From Nocardia africana NBRC 100379 (lineage in GTDB: Bacteria; Actinomycetota; Actinomycetes; Mycobacteriales; Mycobacteriaceae), in assembly GCF_001612635.1 (NCBI RefSeq), contig NZ_BDAV01000010.1, positions 434,001 to 498,000 of the forward strand: a stretch of DNA of 64,000 bases. Direction: 5' to 3'. Shown one piece after another: positions 54,472 to 62,538 of the stretch (positions are counted from its first letter, which is position 1; every line of letters starts with the position of its first letter). A model generated the notes under the pieces. The model searched no databases. It was not told the DNA's origin and worked only from the letters and a program-made list of their open reading frames with translations. A program made the translations under genes and the position numbers.

Positions 54472-55662
54472 TCACTTGATGACCTTGGTGACGCGGCCGG
54501 CGCCGACGGTGCGGCCACCCTCGCGGATCGCGAAGCGCAGGCCCTCTTCCATGGCGACCGGCTGGATCAGCTTGACGCTCATCTCGGTGTTGTCGCCCGG
54601 CATGACCATCTCGGTGCCCTCGGGGAGGGTCACGACGCCGGTCACGTCGGTGGTGCGGAAGTAGAACTGCGGGCGGTAGTTGTTGAAGAACGGGGTGTGG
54701 CGGCCACCCTCGTCCTTCGACAGGATGTACGCCTGGCCCTCGAACTCCGTGTGCGGAGTGGTGGTGCCCGGCTTGATGACGACCTGACCACGCTCGACGT
54801 CGTCACGCTTCAGACCACGAACCAGCAGACCGACGTTGTCGCCCGCCTGGCCCTGGTCCAGCAGCTTGCGGAACATCTCGATGCCGGTGATGGTGGTCTT
54901 CTGGGTCTTCTCGCGGATACCCACGATCTCGACCTCTTCGTTGACGTTGATCACGCCACGCTCGACACGACCGGTGACCACGGTGCCACGACCGGTGATG
55001 GTGAAAACATCCTCGATCGGCATCAGGAACGGCTTGTCGGTCTCACGAACCGGGTCCGGGATGGACTCGTCGACAGCGTTCATCAGCTCGACGACCGACT
55101 CGACCCACTTCTCGTCACCCTCGAGGGCCTTCAGGCCGGAGACGCGGACGACGGGGGCGTCCTCGTCGAACTCCTGGGCGGCCAGCAGCTCGCGGACCTC
55201 CATCTCGACGAGCTCGAGGATTTCCTCGTCGTCGACCATGTCCGACTTGTTCAGCGCGACCAGGATGTAGGGCACGCCGACCTGACGGGCGAGCAGCACG
55301 TGCTCACGGGTCTGCGGCATCGGGCCGTCGGTGGCGGCCACGACCAGGATGGCGCCGTCCATCTGGGCCGCACCGGTGATCATGTTCTTGATGTAGTCGG
55401 CGTGGCCGGGGGCGTCGACGTGCGCGTAGTGACGCTTCTCGGTCTGGTACTCGACGTGGGAGATGTTGATCGTGATACCACGAGCCTTCTCCTCCGGAGC
55501 CTTGTCGATCTGGTCGAACGCAAAGCTCTGGTTCAGGTCCGGGTACTTGTCAGCCAGCACCTTGGTGATCGCCGCGGTCAGCGTGGTCTTGCCGTGGTCG
55601 ACGTGACCGATGGTGCCGATGTTGACGTGGGGCTTCGTCCGCTCGAACTTCGCCTTCGCCAC
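54472..55662 (-). CDS. tuf: Elongation factor Tu
   Basis: A 396-residue GTPase that brings aminoacyl-tRNA to the ribosome. It has GHVDHGKTTLTAAI near residue 19, the switch-II DAPGHADYIKNM near 83, NKSDM near 138, and the three-domain length of bacterial EF-Tu, ending GAGRVTKVIK. The start is GTG with AGGAGG five bases upstream. It is the last gene of the str operon, 116 bp after fusA. Confidence 0.99.
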   Translation of the reverse strand: MAKAKFERTKPHVNIGTIGHVDHGKTTLTAAITKVLADKYPDLNQSFAFDQIDKAPEEKARGITINISHVEYQTEKRHYAHVDAPGHADYIKNMITGAAQMDGAILVVAATDGPMPQTREHVLLARQVGVPYILVALNKSDMVDDEEILELVEMEVRELLAAQEFDEDAPVVRVSGLKALEGDEKWVESVVELMNAVDESIPDPVRETDKPFLMPIEDVFTITGRGTVVTGRVERGVINVNEEVEIVGIREKTQKTTITGIEMFRKLLDQGQAGDNVGLLVRGLKRDDVERGQVVIKPGTTTPHTEFEGQAYILSKDEGGRHTPFFNNYRPQFYFRTTDVTGVVTLPEGTEMVMPGDNTEMSVKLIQPVAMEEGLRFAIREGGRTVGAGRVTKVIK

Positions 55663-55778
55663 TGTTGTCCTCCTGGACTAGTTAGTGCGTGCTTTTGTGC
55701 AGCAGTGCGGTTTGTACTTACAGGGGGTCGTGCGCGACCGATACGGGGCGGATTCTCGCAAACCCGCCCCGACTGCGA

Positions 55779-57881
55779 TTACTCGCCGGTCGCCTTGGCG
55801 ATGATCTCCTTCGCCACGTTGGCCGGAACCTCCGCGTACGAATCGAACACCATGGAGTAGTTCGCCCGGCCCTGGGTCTTCGACCGCAGGTCACCGATGT
55901 AGCCGAACATCTCCGAGAGCGGAACCAGCGCCTTGACGACACGGGCACCACTGCGTTCCTCCATGGCCTGGATCTGGCCACGGCGGGAGTTCAGGTCGCC
56001 GATCACATCGCCCATGTAGTCCTCGGGCGTGATGACCTCGACGGCCATGAGCGGCTCGAGGATCACCGGACCGGCCTTACGGGCCGCTTCCTTCAGGGCC
56101 ATCGCACCCGCGATCTTGAACGCCATTTCCGAGGAGTCGACCTCGTGGTAGGCGCCGTCGAGCAGGGTGGCCTTCAGGTTGACCAGCGGGTAACCGGCGA
56201 GGACACCGTACTGCATGGCGTCCTGGATGCCGGCGTCCACCGACGGGATGTACTCGCGCGGAACGCGGCCACCGGTGACCTTGTTCTCGAACTCGTAGGT
56301 CGCGCCGTCCTCGCCGGTGAAGGGCTCCAGGCCGATGATGACGCGGGCGAACTGGCCCGAACCACCGGTCTGCTTCTTGTGCGTGTACTCGAGCTTCTCG
56401 ACCGGCTTGGTGATCGTCTCGCGGTACGCGACCTGCGGCTTACCGACGTTCGCCTCGACCTTGAACTCGCGCTTCATCCGGTCGACGAGGATGTCGAGGT
56501 GAAGCTCGCCCATACCGCCGATGACGGTCTGGCCGGTTTCGGCATCCAGCTTCACGGAGAAGGTCGGGTCCTCTTCGGCCAGCTTCTGGATCGCGGTGCC
56601 CAGCTTCTCCTGGTCGGACTTGGTCTTGGGCTCGATCGAGACCTCGATGACCGGGTCCGGGAAGGTCATGGACTCCAGCACGATCTGGTTCTGCGGATCG
56701 CACAGGGTGTCACCCGTGGTGGTGTCCTTCAGGCCGATGACCGCGTAGATGTGGCCGGCGGAAACCTGCGGGACCGGGTTCTCCTTGTTGGAGTGCATCT
56801 GGAACAGCTTGCCCAGACGCTCCTTCTTGCCCTTGGTCGCGTTGATGACCTGGGCGCCGGAGTCGACCTTGCCCGAGTAGACGCGGACGTAGGTCAGCTT
56901 GCCGAAGAACGGGTGCACGGCGATCTTGAACGCCAGCGCGGCGAACGGCTCGTCGGCGCTCGGCTTACGAGTGATGATCTCGTCTTCCTTGCCGGGCACG
57001 TGACCCTGCACGTTCTCGACGTCCAGCGGCGAGGGCAGGTAGTCCACGACGGCGTCGAGCATGGGCTGCACGCCCTTGTTCTTGAACGCCGAACCACACA
57101 GCACGGGGTACAGCTCCGAGGCGACGGTCAGCTTCCGGATGGCGCCCTTGATCTCGTCGATCGTGAGCTCCTCGCCGCCGAAGAACTTCTCCAGCAGCGC
57201 CTCGTCCGACTCGGCGACGGTCTCGAGCAGCTCCTGGCGGTACTGCTCTGCCTTCTCCTTCAGGTCGGCCGGGATCTCGGTGACCTCGTACTTCTCACCG
57301 AGCTTGGTCTCGCCGGTCCACACCTTGGCGTTCATCTCGACCAGGTCGACGATGCCCTCGAAGGTGTCCTCCGCGCCGATCGGCAGCTGGATGACCAGCG
57401 GCTTCGCACCGAGACGGTCCTTGATGGTCTGGACGGTGAAGTAGAAGTCCGCGCCCAGCTTGTCCATCTTGTTGACGAAGCAGATACGCGGCACGTCGTA
57501 CTTGTCGGCCTGACGCCACACCTGCTCGGACTGCGGCTCGACGCCCTCTTTACCGTCGAACACCGCGACGGCGCCGTCGAGCACACGCAGCGAACGCTCC
57601 ACCTCGACGGTGAAGTCGACGTGGCCGGGGGTGTCGATGATGTTGATCTGGTTCTGGTTCCAGAAGCACGTCACCGCCGCCGAGGTGATGGTGATGCCGC
57701 GTTCCTGTTCCTGCTCCATCCAGTCGGTGGTCGACGCACCGTCGTGGGTCTCACCGATCTTGTAGTTCACACCGGTGTAGAACAGGATTCGTTCGGTAGT
57801 GGTCGTCTTGCCGGCATCGATGTGCGCCATGATGCCGATATTGCGGACCTTGTTGAGGTCGGTGAGCACGTCCTGTGCCAC
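55779..57881 (-). CDS. fusA: Elongation factor G
   Basis: A 700-residue translocase GTPase. It has AHIDAGKTTTTERILFYTG near residue 20, DTPGHVDFTVEVERSLRVLDG near 86 and NKMDK near 140, followed by the EF-G domains II-V (GGMGELHLDILVDRMKREF; GAMALKEAARKAGPVILEP). The full length and strong motifs make this the housekeeping copy. The start is GTG. It follows rpsG after a 207-bp spacer containing a long hairpin. Confidence 0.99.
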   Translation of the reverse strand: MAQDVLTDLNKVRNIGIMAHIDAGKTTTTERILFYTGVNYKIGETHDGASTTDWMEQEQERGITITSAAVTCFWNQNQINIIDTPGHVDFTVEVERSLRVLDGAVAVFDGKEGVEPQSEQVWRQADKYDVPRICFVNKMDKLGADFYFTVQTIKDRLGAKPLVIQLPIGAEDTFEGIVDLVEMNAKVWTGETKLGEKYEVTEIPADLKEKAEQYRQELLETVAESDEALLEKFFGGEELTIDEIKGAIRKLTVASELYPVLCGSAFKNKGVQPMLDAVVDYLPSPLDVENVQGHVPGKEDEIITRKPSADEPFAALAFKIAVHPFFGKLTYVRVYSGKVDSGAQVINATKGKKERLGKLFQMHSNKENPVPQVSAGHIYAVIGLKDTTTGDTLCDPQNQIVLESMTFPDPVIEVSIEPKTKSDQEKLGTAIQKLAEEDPTFSVKLDAETGQTVIGGMGELHLDILVDRMKREFKVEANVGKPQVAYRETITKPVEKLEYTHKKQTGGSGQFARVIIGLEPFTGEDGATYEFENKVTGGRVPREYIPSVDAGIQDAMQYGVLAGYPLVNLKATLLDGAYHEVDSSEMAFKIAGAMALKEAARKAGPVILEPLMAVEVITPEDYMGDVIGDLNSRRGQIQAMEERSGARVVKALVPLSEMFGYIGDLRSKTQGRANYSMVFDSYAEVPANVAKEIIAKATGE

Positions 57882-57988
57882 GGAAATCTTCCCCGCTCTG
57901 CTCTGTTAGCGATCAGCTAGTCGGTATTTTCGGGAACGGCCCGGGCGGTTCCGCCGCGATGCGGGCCCCTGGCCTTCACTATGTCAAC

Positions 57989-58038
57989 GTCGGGTGCGGC
58001 TGATAAGTGCCCTGCTGAGAGCACGTGCCGCACCCGAC
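57989..58038 (-). promoter_or_regulatory. Hairpin in the rpsG-fusA spacer
   Basis: A perfect 12-bp inverted repeat (GTCGGGTGCGGC / GCCGCACCCGAC) with a 26-base loop lies between rpsG and fusA. There is no T-run. It could attenuate or process the str transcript or stabilise its 3' piece. Confidence 0.5.
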
Positions 58039-58088
58039 TGTGACTCGCCTCCCGGCGCCGTTCCTTCACCGGCGGACCGGGTGACCAA

Positions 58089-58559
58089 TCACCAGCGGTA
58101 GTGCGCGAACGCCCGGTTGGACTCGGCCATCTTGTGGGTGTCCTCGCGACGCTTCACCGAAGCGCCCAGACCGTTGCTCGCATCCAGCAGCTCGTTGGCC
58201 AGACGCTCGATCATGGTCTTCTCACGACGCGCGCGCGAGTAGTTGACCAGCCAGCGCAGCGCCAGGGTGTTGGCGCGACCCGGACGAACCTCGACCGGGA
58301 CCTGGTAGGTGGCGCCACCGACACGACGCGGCTTCACCTCGAGGGCGGGCTTCACGTTGTCGAGCGCACGCTTGAGGGTCACGACCGGATCGGTACCGGT
58401 CTTCTCGCGCGCCTGCTCGAGGGCACCGTAGACGATGCGCTCGGCGGTCGACTTCTTGCCGTCCAGCAGGATCTTGTTGACCAGCTGAGTGACCAGCGGC
58501 GATCCGTAGACCGGATCGTTGATCAGCGGACGCTTGGGTGCGGGGCCCTTGCGTGGCAT
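58089..58559 (-). CDS. rpsG: 30S ribosomal protein S7
   Basis: A 156-residue primary 16S rRNA-binding protein of the 30S head. It has MPRKGPAPKRP, VTQLVNKILLDGKKSTAERIVYGAL, VGGATYQVPVEVRPGR and the C-terminal REDTHKMAESNRAFAHYRW. The length is that expected for actinobacteria. The ATG is one base after the rpsL stop. Confidence 0.99.
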   Translation of the reverse strand: MPRKGPAPKRPLINDPVYGSPLVTQLVNKILLDGKKSTAERIVYGALEQAREKTGTDPVVTLKRALDNVKPALEVKPRRVGGATYQVPVEVRPGRANTLALRWLVNYSRARREKTMIERLANELLDASNGLGASVKRREDTHKMAESNRAFAHYRW

Positions 58560-58560
58560 A

Positions 58561-58935
58561 TCAGCTCTTCTCCTTCTTGGCGCCGTAGCGGCTGCGGGCC
58601 TGCTTGCGGTTCTTCACACCCTGGGTGTCGAGCGAGCCGCGGATGATCTTGTAGCGCACACCGGGGAGGTCCTTCACACGACCACCGCGAACGAGCACCA
58701 TCGAGTGCTCCTGCAGGTTGTGACCCTCGCCCGGGATGTAAGCCGTGACCTCGACCGCGCTGGTCAGGCGAACACGCGCGACCTTACGCAGCGCGGAGTT
58801 CGGCTTCTTCGGGGTCGTGGTGTACACGCGGGTGCACACGCCACGACGCTGCGGGCTCCCCTTCAGGGCCGCAGTCTTGGTCTTGGCGACCTTGTCGCGA
58901 CGACCCTTGCGGACCAGCTGGTTGATGGTTGGCAT
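58561..58935 (-). CDS. rpsL: 30S ribosomal protein S12
   Basis: A 124-residue decoding-centre protein, first gene of the str operon. MPTINQLVRKGR, TTPKKPNSALRKVARVRL, GEGHNLQEHSMVLVRGGRVKDLPGVRYKIIRG and the basic tail are all present. The lysines of KKPNSA and VKDLPG, whose mutation gives streptomycin resistance in other bacteria, are wild type. Confidence 0.99.
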   Translation of the reverse strand: MPTINQLVRKGRRDKVAKTKTAALKGSPQRRGVCTRVYTTTPKKPNSALRKVARVRLTSAVEVTAYIPGEGHNLQEHSMVLVRGGRVKDLPGVRYKIIRGSLDTQGVKNRKQARSRYGAKKEKS

Positions 58936-59322
58936 ATACCGGCTTTCCTTATTCAGTAACCAGGTGTCTGGAACTCTTCGATGTCTGTTTGTCGGCGGCG
59001 CTCCTCCGATTCCCCGGAGTTCACGCCGCCGTCATAGAGCTGTCACCACTTGCCCGAGTCGCGTTTCCACGCGCCCCGAGGTCGGGCGTGTCGCGCGCAG
59101 TACATGCCTACGTTTCCGGGCACGCTGAAACGGTCGGCCGCTCTCGCTGGCTTACGTTCTACGCACAAACCTGCCCGCACGCTTCCGGGCACAGCGATCC
59201 ACGATACCCGTCGGCGCGGCGGGGAGCAAAAGTGGGGTCCGCAGGCCCCGGCCCACCACCGACTATGCGATTTCACTATCTCTCGAGGTCCGCCGACCGG
59301 CGCATCCGGGGTGGCGCTCGCC
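58936..59322. other. 387-bp leader and promoter region of the str operon
   Basis: It should contain the main str promoter and a long leader. A hairpin, GGCGGCG (58994-59000) / CGCCGCC (59024-59030) with inner CTCC/GGAG pairing, lies about 60-95 bp before rpsL. I cannot place -35/-10 boxes with confidence. A 77-codon minus-strand frame here (59043-59276) has no coding character. Confidence 0.5.
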
Positions 59323-59895
59323 TCAGCGAGCCAGATTCAGAGTCAACTCGGCCAGTTTCTTGGCCCCGGCGCACGGATCCGGATGCCCACCCGGCCGGTA
59401 GTTCACCCACCAGCCGATGATCCCGGTGTCCGCGGCCGGCGCCATCACGCCGCACGAATCCGGATCGCCCGGCCGCTGGACCTGCAGCGAGCGCCGGCCC
59501 TGCACATTCACATCCGTGGTGGTGTAGCCGAGCCGATCGTTGTTGGCCTTCTCGGTCGGCAGCGACCCCATCTCGTACCAGTTCAGCGTGGCCATACCGT
59601 TGCCGCCGGACGTCCCCGACAGATCCCACATGCACACCGCGCCGTTGAACGACCCCTGCGCGTCCTGAGCGCCGGTCGCCTTGGCGATGTCCTCCTGCTT
59701 GACGACCTCGCATTCGCGCAGCAACTTGTCGAAGTTCATGTTCACTCCGCCGCCGCTACCCGCCGGCAACGCGGTCCCCGAGACCGTGCGGCCGCAGCCG
59801 CCGACCGTCACCCCGACCGCGAGTGCGAGGACGGCGATCCCGCCCGCCCGCACACCGCGCCGGACGCGGCCCCGATCACGCATGCCGTTGCTCAT
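59323..59895 (-). CDS. DUF3558-type lipoprotein
   Basis: A 190-residue secreted lipoprotein of the actinobacterial DUF3558 family; the function is unknown. The signal peptide has a basic start, a hydrophobic core (IAVLALAVGVTV) and lipobox GGC near residue 34. The mature part has paired cysteines (RECEVVKQEDI, GAVCMWDL, DSCGVMAP, PDPCAGA) and ends KKLAELTLNLAR, the family's closing motif. The ATG at 59895 is 11 bp after the stop of its paralogue, so the two form an operon. Confidence 0.85.
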   Translation of the reverse strand: MSNGMRDRGRVRRGVRAGGIAVLALAVGVTVGGCGRTVSGTALPAGSGGGVNMNFDKLLRECEVVKQEDIAKATGAQDAQGSFNGAVCMWDLSGTSGGNGMATLNWYEMGSLPTEKANNDRLGYTTTDVNVQGRRSLQVQRPGDPDSCGVMAPAADTGIIGWWVNYRPGGHPDPCAGAKKLAELTLNLAR

Positions 59896-59906
59896 TTCAG
59901 CCGCCC

Positions 59907-60446
59907 TCACTTCAGACGCTGTACGGTCAGTTCGGCCAGTTTGCGGTTCTTGTCGCACGGAGTCGCCGAGGGCGGCCCGAACGCGCCCGCCGAGGTCGAC
60001 CATTCGAAGAAGTCGTCGCCCAGCTGCACCGCGAAGTCACAGATGGTGCCGTCCGGGCTCGCGTCCTGGAAGCCCTGATGCCCGCCGACCTCGATCGTCT
60101 CCGGATTGCGGCCCTGCGCGGTCACCCAGGCCTTCTCCCGCCCGAGCGGACTGCCGCGATACGACGCGAACGTCACGCTCGGCCCGCCGATTCCACCGGC
60201 CTGCCAATTGCAGCCGACCGAATTCTTGAACACCTGCGAGATCTGGCCGAGCCCGCCCAGATTCCGGACCTCGTCGTCGGTGACATGCCCGCACTCCCCC
60301 ACGAACGGGCCCAGCGCCGCGACCTTGGCGGGCGGGCGAACCGACGGAGAATCGCTGCCCGAACCATCCCCCGACCCACAGCCCGCCAGCAGCGCCGCGA
60401 GAGCCGTCCCGGTGACAATCGCCGCCGTCAATCGCATGAAAGGCAC
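59907..60446 (-). CDS. DUF3558-type lipoprotein
   Basis: A 179-residue paralogue of the next gene. The signal peptide MRLTAAIVTGTALAALLAGC ends in a textbook lipobox. The four cysteines of the mature domain sit in GECGHV, VGCNWQ, TICDFAV and TPCDKN, and the end KLAELTVQRLK matches the closing motif. The start may be the GTG at 60446 or the ATG three codons on, from which the signal peptide begins directly. It is the first gene of the lipoprotein pair. Confidence 0.85.
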   Translation of the reverse strand: MPFMRLTAAIVTGTALAALLAGCGSGDGSGSDSPSVRPPAKVAALGPFVGECGHVTDDEVRNLGGLGQISQVFKNSVGCNWQAGGIGGPSVTFASYRGSPLGREKAWVTAQGRNPETIEVGGHQGFQDASPDGTICDFAVQLGDDFFEWSTSAGAFGPPSATPCDKNRKLAELTVQRLK

Positions 60447-60491
60447 TCTATGTTATCGGCGGCGCGGGTGCTGTCCGCTGCGCCGACCCCA

Positions 60492-60635
60492 CTACTCGGC
60501 AGTCGGGTCGGCCAGGCCGTGGCGGTAGCCGTAGCGGACCGCGTCGGCGCGGTTGCGGGCGCCGATCTCGGCGAAGGCGTTGGTGATGTGCGTTTTCACC
60601 GTGGCCGGCGAGACGAACAGATGGGCGGCTAAGCC
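60492..60635 (-). pseudogene. LuxR-type helix-turn-helix remnant
   Basis: A 47-codon stretch in a different frame from hppD, beginning where the hppD stop codon lies. It reads as the second half of a NarL/LuxR DNA-binding domain: LFVSPATVKTHITNAF, then GARNRADAVRYGYRHGLA, then a stop. The first helices of the domain (LTxREREVL...) and any receiver or kinase-like part are missing, because hppD occupies that place. There is no start codon of its own. It appears to be the 3' stub of a regulator truncated by a past rearrangement at 60635. Confidence 0.7.
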
Positions 60636-60637
60636 GG

Positions 60638-61831
60638 TCACAGATTTCCGCGCGCGTGCTGTTCCCTCTCGATCGCCTGGAACAGGGCCTTGAAGTTGCC
60701 TTTCCCGAAGCCCAGCGAGCCGTGCCGCTCGATCAATTCGAAGAACACGGTGGGGCGGTCGGTGAGGGGTTTGCAGAAGATCTGCAGCAGATAGCCGTCC
60801 TCGTCGCGGTCGACCAGGATGCCGCGCGATCGCAAGTGCCGCACCGGAACGCGGACGTGGCCGATGCGGGCGCGCAATTCGGGATCGTCGTAATAGGTGT
60901 CCGGGGTGTCGAGGAATTCGATGCCCTCTCGGCGCAGGGCGTCGACGGCGCTCAGGATGTCGCCGGTGGCCAGCGCGATGTGCTGGACGCCGGGGCCGCC
61001 GTAGAACTCCAGATATTCGTCGATCTGTGAGCGTTTGCGCCCGGCCGCCGGTTCGTTCAGCGGGAATTTCACCCGGTGGTTGCCGTTGGCCACGACCTTG
61101 CTCATCAGCGCCGAGTATTCGGTGGCGATATCGTCGCCGACGAATTCGGCCATATCGGTGAAGCCCATGACGCGCCGATAGAACTCCACCCACTCGTCCA
61201 TCCGCCCGAGCTCCACATTGCCCACGACATGGTCCACGGCCTGGAACAGTCGATGCGGCACTCGCGGCTGGTAATTCGAACGGCGCGCGACATAGCCCGG
61301 CAGATACGGACCGTGATAGCGCGACCGGTCGACGAGGGTGTGGCGGGTGTCGCCGTAGGTGGCCAGGGCGGCCGTGCGGACCGTGCCGAATTCGTCGGAT
61401 TCGTCGTGCGGTGCGGCCAGGATTCGCGCGCCGTGGCGCCGGGCGTGGGCGATGCAGCGGTCCACATCGGGCACCTCGAGCGCGATGTCGACGATGCCGT
61501 CGCCGTGCCGCTCGTGGTGGGCGACCAGCGAACTGGCCGGATCCACCGCCCCGCAGACCACGAATCGCGCACTGCCGCTGCGCAATACGTAGGACTTGTG
61601 ATCGCGATTGCCGGTCTCCGGACCGGAATATGCCTCCAGCACCATCCCGAAGGCCTGCAGATAGTGCGCGAACTGGGTCGCGTTGCCGACCACCCACACC
61701 AGCGCGTCCCATCCGAGAACGGGAAACGGATCGGCACCGGGATCGTGGTCGACCAGACCGACCAGACGGCGCAGCTCCGCATCACTCGCCACCGCGGGCC
61801 GGGTCTCGCGGGAGATGTCCTCGATCGTCAT
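60638..61831 (-). CDS. hppD: 4-hydroxyphenylpyruvate dioxygenase
   Basis: A 397-residue non-haem iron enzyme that converts 4-hydroxyphenylpyruvate to homogentisate in tyrosine degradation. Two vicinal-oxygen-chelate halves are visible. The iron ligands are His in FQAVDHVVGNVELGRMDEW (near residue 202), His in GPGVQHIALAT (near 283) and Glu in FFELIERHG (near 364). It closes with GFGKGNFKALFQAIEREQ as usual. I chose the ATG giving MTIEDISRE; an in-frame start 23 codons up is unlikely. It is divergent from an Lrp/AsnC gene, a common pairing in actinobacteria that suggests control by it. Confidence 0.95.
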   Translation of the reverse strand: MTIEDISRETRPAVASDAELRRLVGLVDHDPGADPFPVLGWDALVWVVGNATQFAHYLQAFGMVLEAYSGPETGNRDHKSYVLRSGSARFVVCGAVDPASSLVAHHERHGDGIVDIALEVPDVDRCIAHARRHGARILAAPHDESDEFGTVRTAALATYGDTRHTLVDRSRYHGPYLPGYVARRSNYQPRVPHRLFQAVDHVVGNVELGRMDEWVEFYRRVMGFTDMAEFVGDDIATEYSALMSKVVANGNHRVKFPLNEPAAGRKRSQIDEYLEFYGGPGVQHIALATGDILSAVDALRREGIEFLDTPDTYYDDPELRARIGHVRVPVRHLRSRGILVDRDEDGYLLQIFCKPLTDRPTVFFELIERHGSLGFGKGNFKALFQAIEREQHARGNL

Positions 61832-61900
61832 GCCTTCAGATAATCTCCGAGACCTGGTTCTGGGCAATATCGCGAATTTCGGATAGACACCCTGGCGCAA

Positions 61901-61911
61901 TTGGTCACCAA
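61901..61911. promoter_or_regulatory. Candidate Lrp-type operator between hppD and the Lrp gene
   Basis: TTGGTCACCAA is a palindrome with one central base, in the middle of the 164-bp divergent gap. Position and symmetry fit a site for the neighbouring regulator; no second copy was found. Confidence 0.4.
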
Positions 61912-61995
61912 ATGCTGCCGGGTGCTGGACAATTTGAATAGCTGCACCCGGCCTAGCCCGATGGCGCGGCGCCGGACCGGATACAGGAGACGACG

Positions 61996-62517
61996 ATGAC
62001 GCGCACCCCCGCCAAACTGGACGAACTGGATCTGGCGATCCTCACCGCGATGCACGAGTACCAGAAGGCGGGCGTCCTCGAGCTGTCGCGACGCACCCGG
62101 GTGGCGCGCGCGACCGTGCAGTCGCGCATCGCGCGCATGGAGGAGGCCGGGGTCATCGCCTCCTACGATCCGCGGGTCGACGTCACCGCCGCCGGATTCG
62201 ACGTGCAGGCCTTCGTGAGTCTGGAGATCGCCCAGGGCGCACTGGACGCGGTGACCGGTGATCTGGAGGCCATCCCCGGCGTGCTCGAGGCCTACGCGAC
62301 CACCGGTTCCAGCGATGTGCTGTGCCGCATCGGCGCCGATTCGCATTCGGGCCTGCAGGCGGTGCTGCTGAGTATCGACCGCAGTGCCGCGGTGGTGCGA
62401 TCGCACAGCGTGATCGTGCTGTCCACGGTGGTCGCGCATCGCACGCTACCGCTGCTGCGCACGCTCACTCCGGCGGGGACGAGCAAGGCTCCGGCATACC
62501 GGAATTCGACGCCGTGA
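61996..62517 (+). CDS. Lrp/AsnC family transcriptional regulator
   Basis: A 173-residue regulator. The N-terminal helix-turn-helix reads KLDELDLAILTAMHEYQK, LSRRTRVARATVQSRIARMEEAGVI. The effector-binding RAM domain follows (FVSLEIAQGALDAVTGDLEAIPGVLEAYATTGSSDVLCRI). GGAG is six bases before the ATG. It is divergent from hppD, so it probably responds to tyrosine or a breakdown product and controls hppD and itself; this is inferred from position. Confidence 0.9.
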   Translation: MTRTPAKLDELDLAILTAMHEYQKAGVLELSRRTRVARATVQSRIARMEEAGVIASYDPRVDVTAAGFDVQAFVSLEIAQGALDAVTGDLEAIPGVLEAYATTGSSDVLCRIGADSHSGLQAVLLSIDRSAAVVRSHSVIVLSTVVAHRTLPLLRTLTPAGTSKAPAYRNSTP

Positions 62518-62538
62518 GCGCGCACCGGCGCCGCGACG

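Noticed and set aside
59043..59276. A 77-codon minus-strand frame upstream of rpsL
   Set aside because: Arg/Cys/Trp-rich, no ribosome-binding site, lies in the expected leader and promoter region of the str operon.
60492..61712. A 406-codon minus-strand frame across hppD
   Set aside because: Only its last 47 codons, beyond hppD, resemble a protein (the LuxR stub); the rest is an out-of-frame shadow of hppD.
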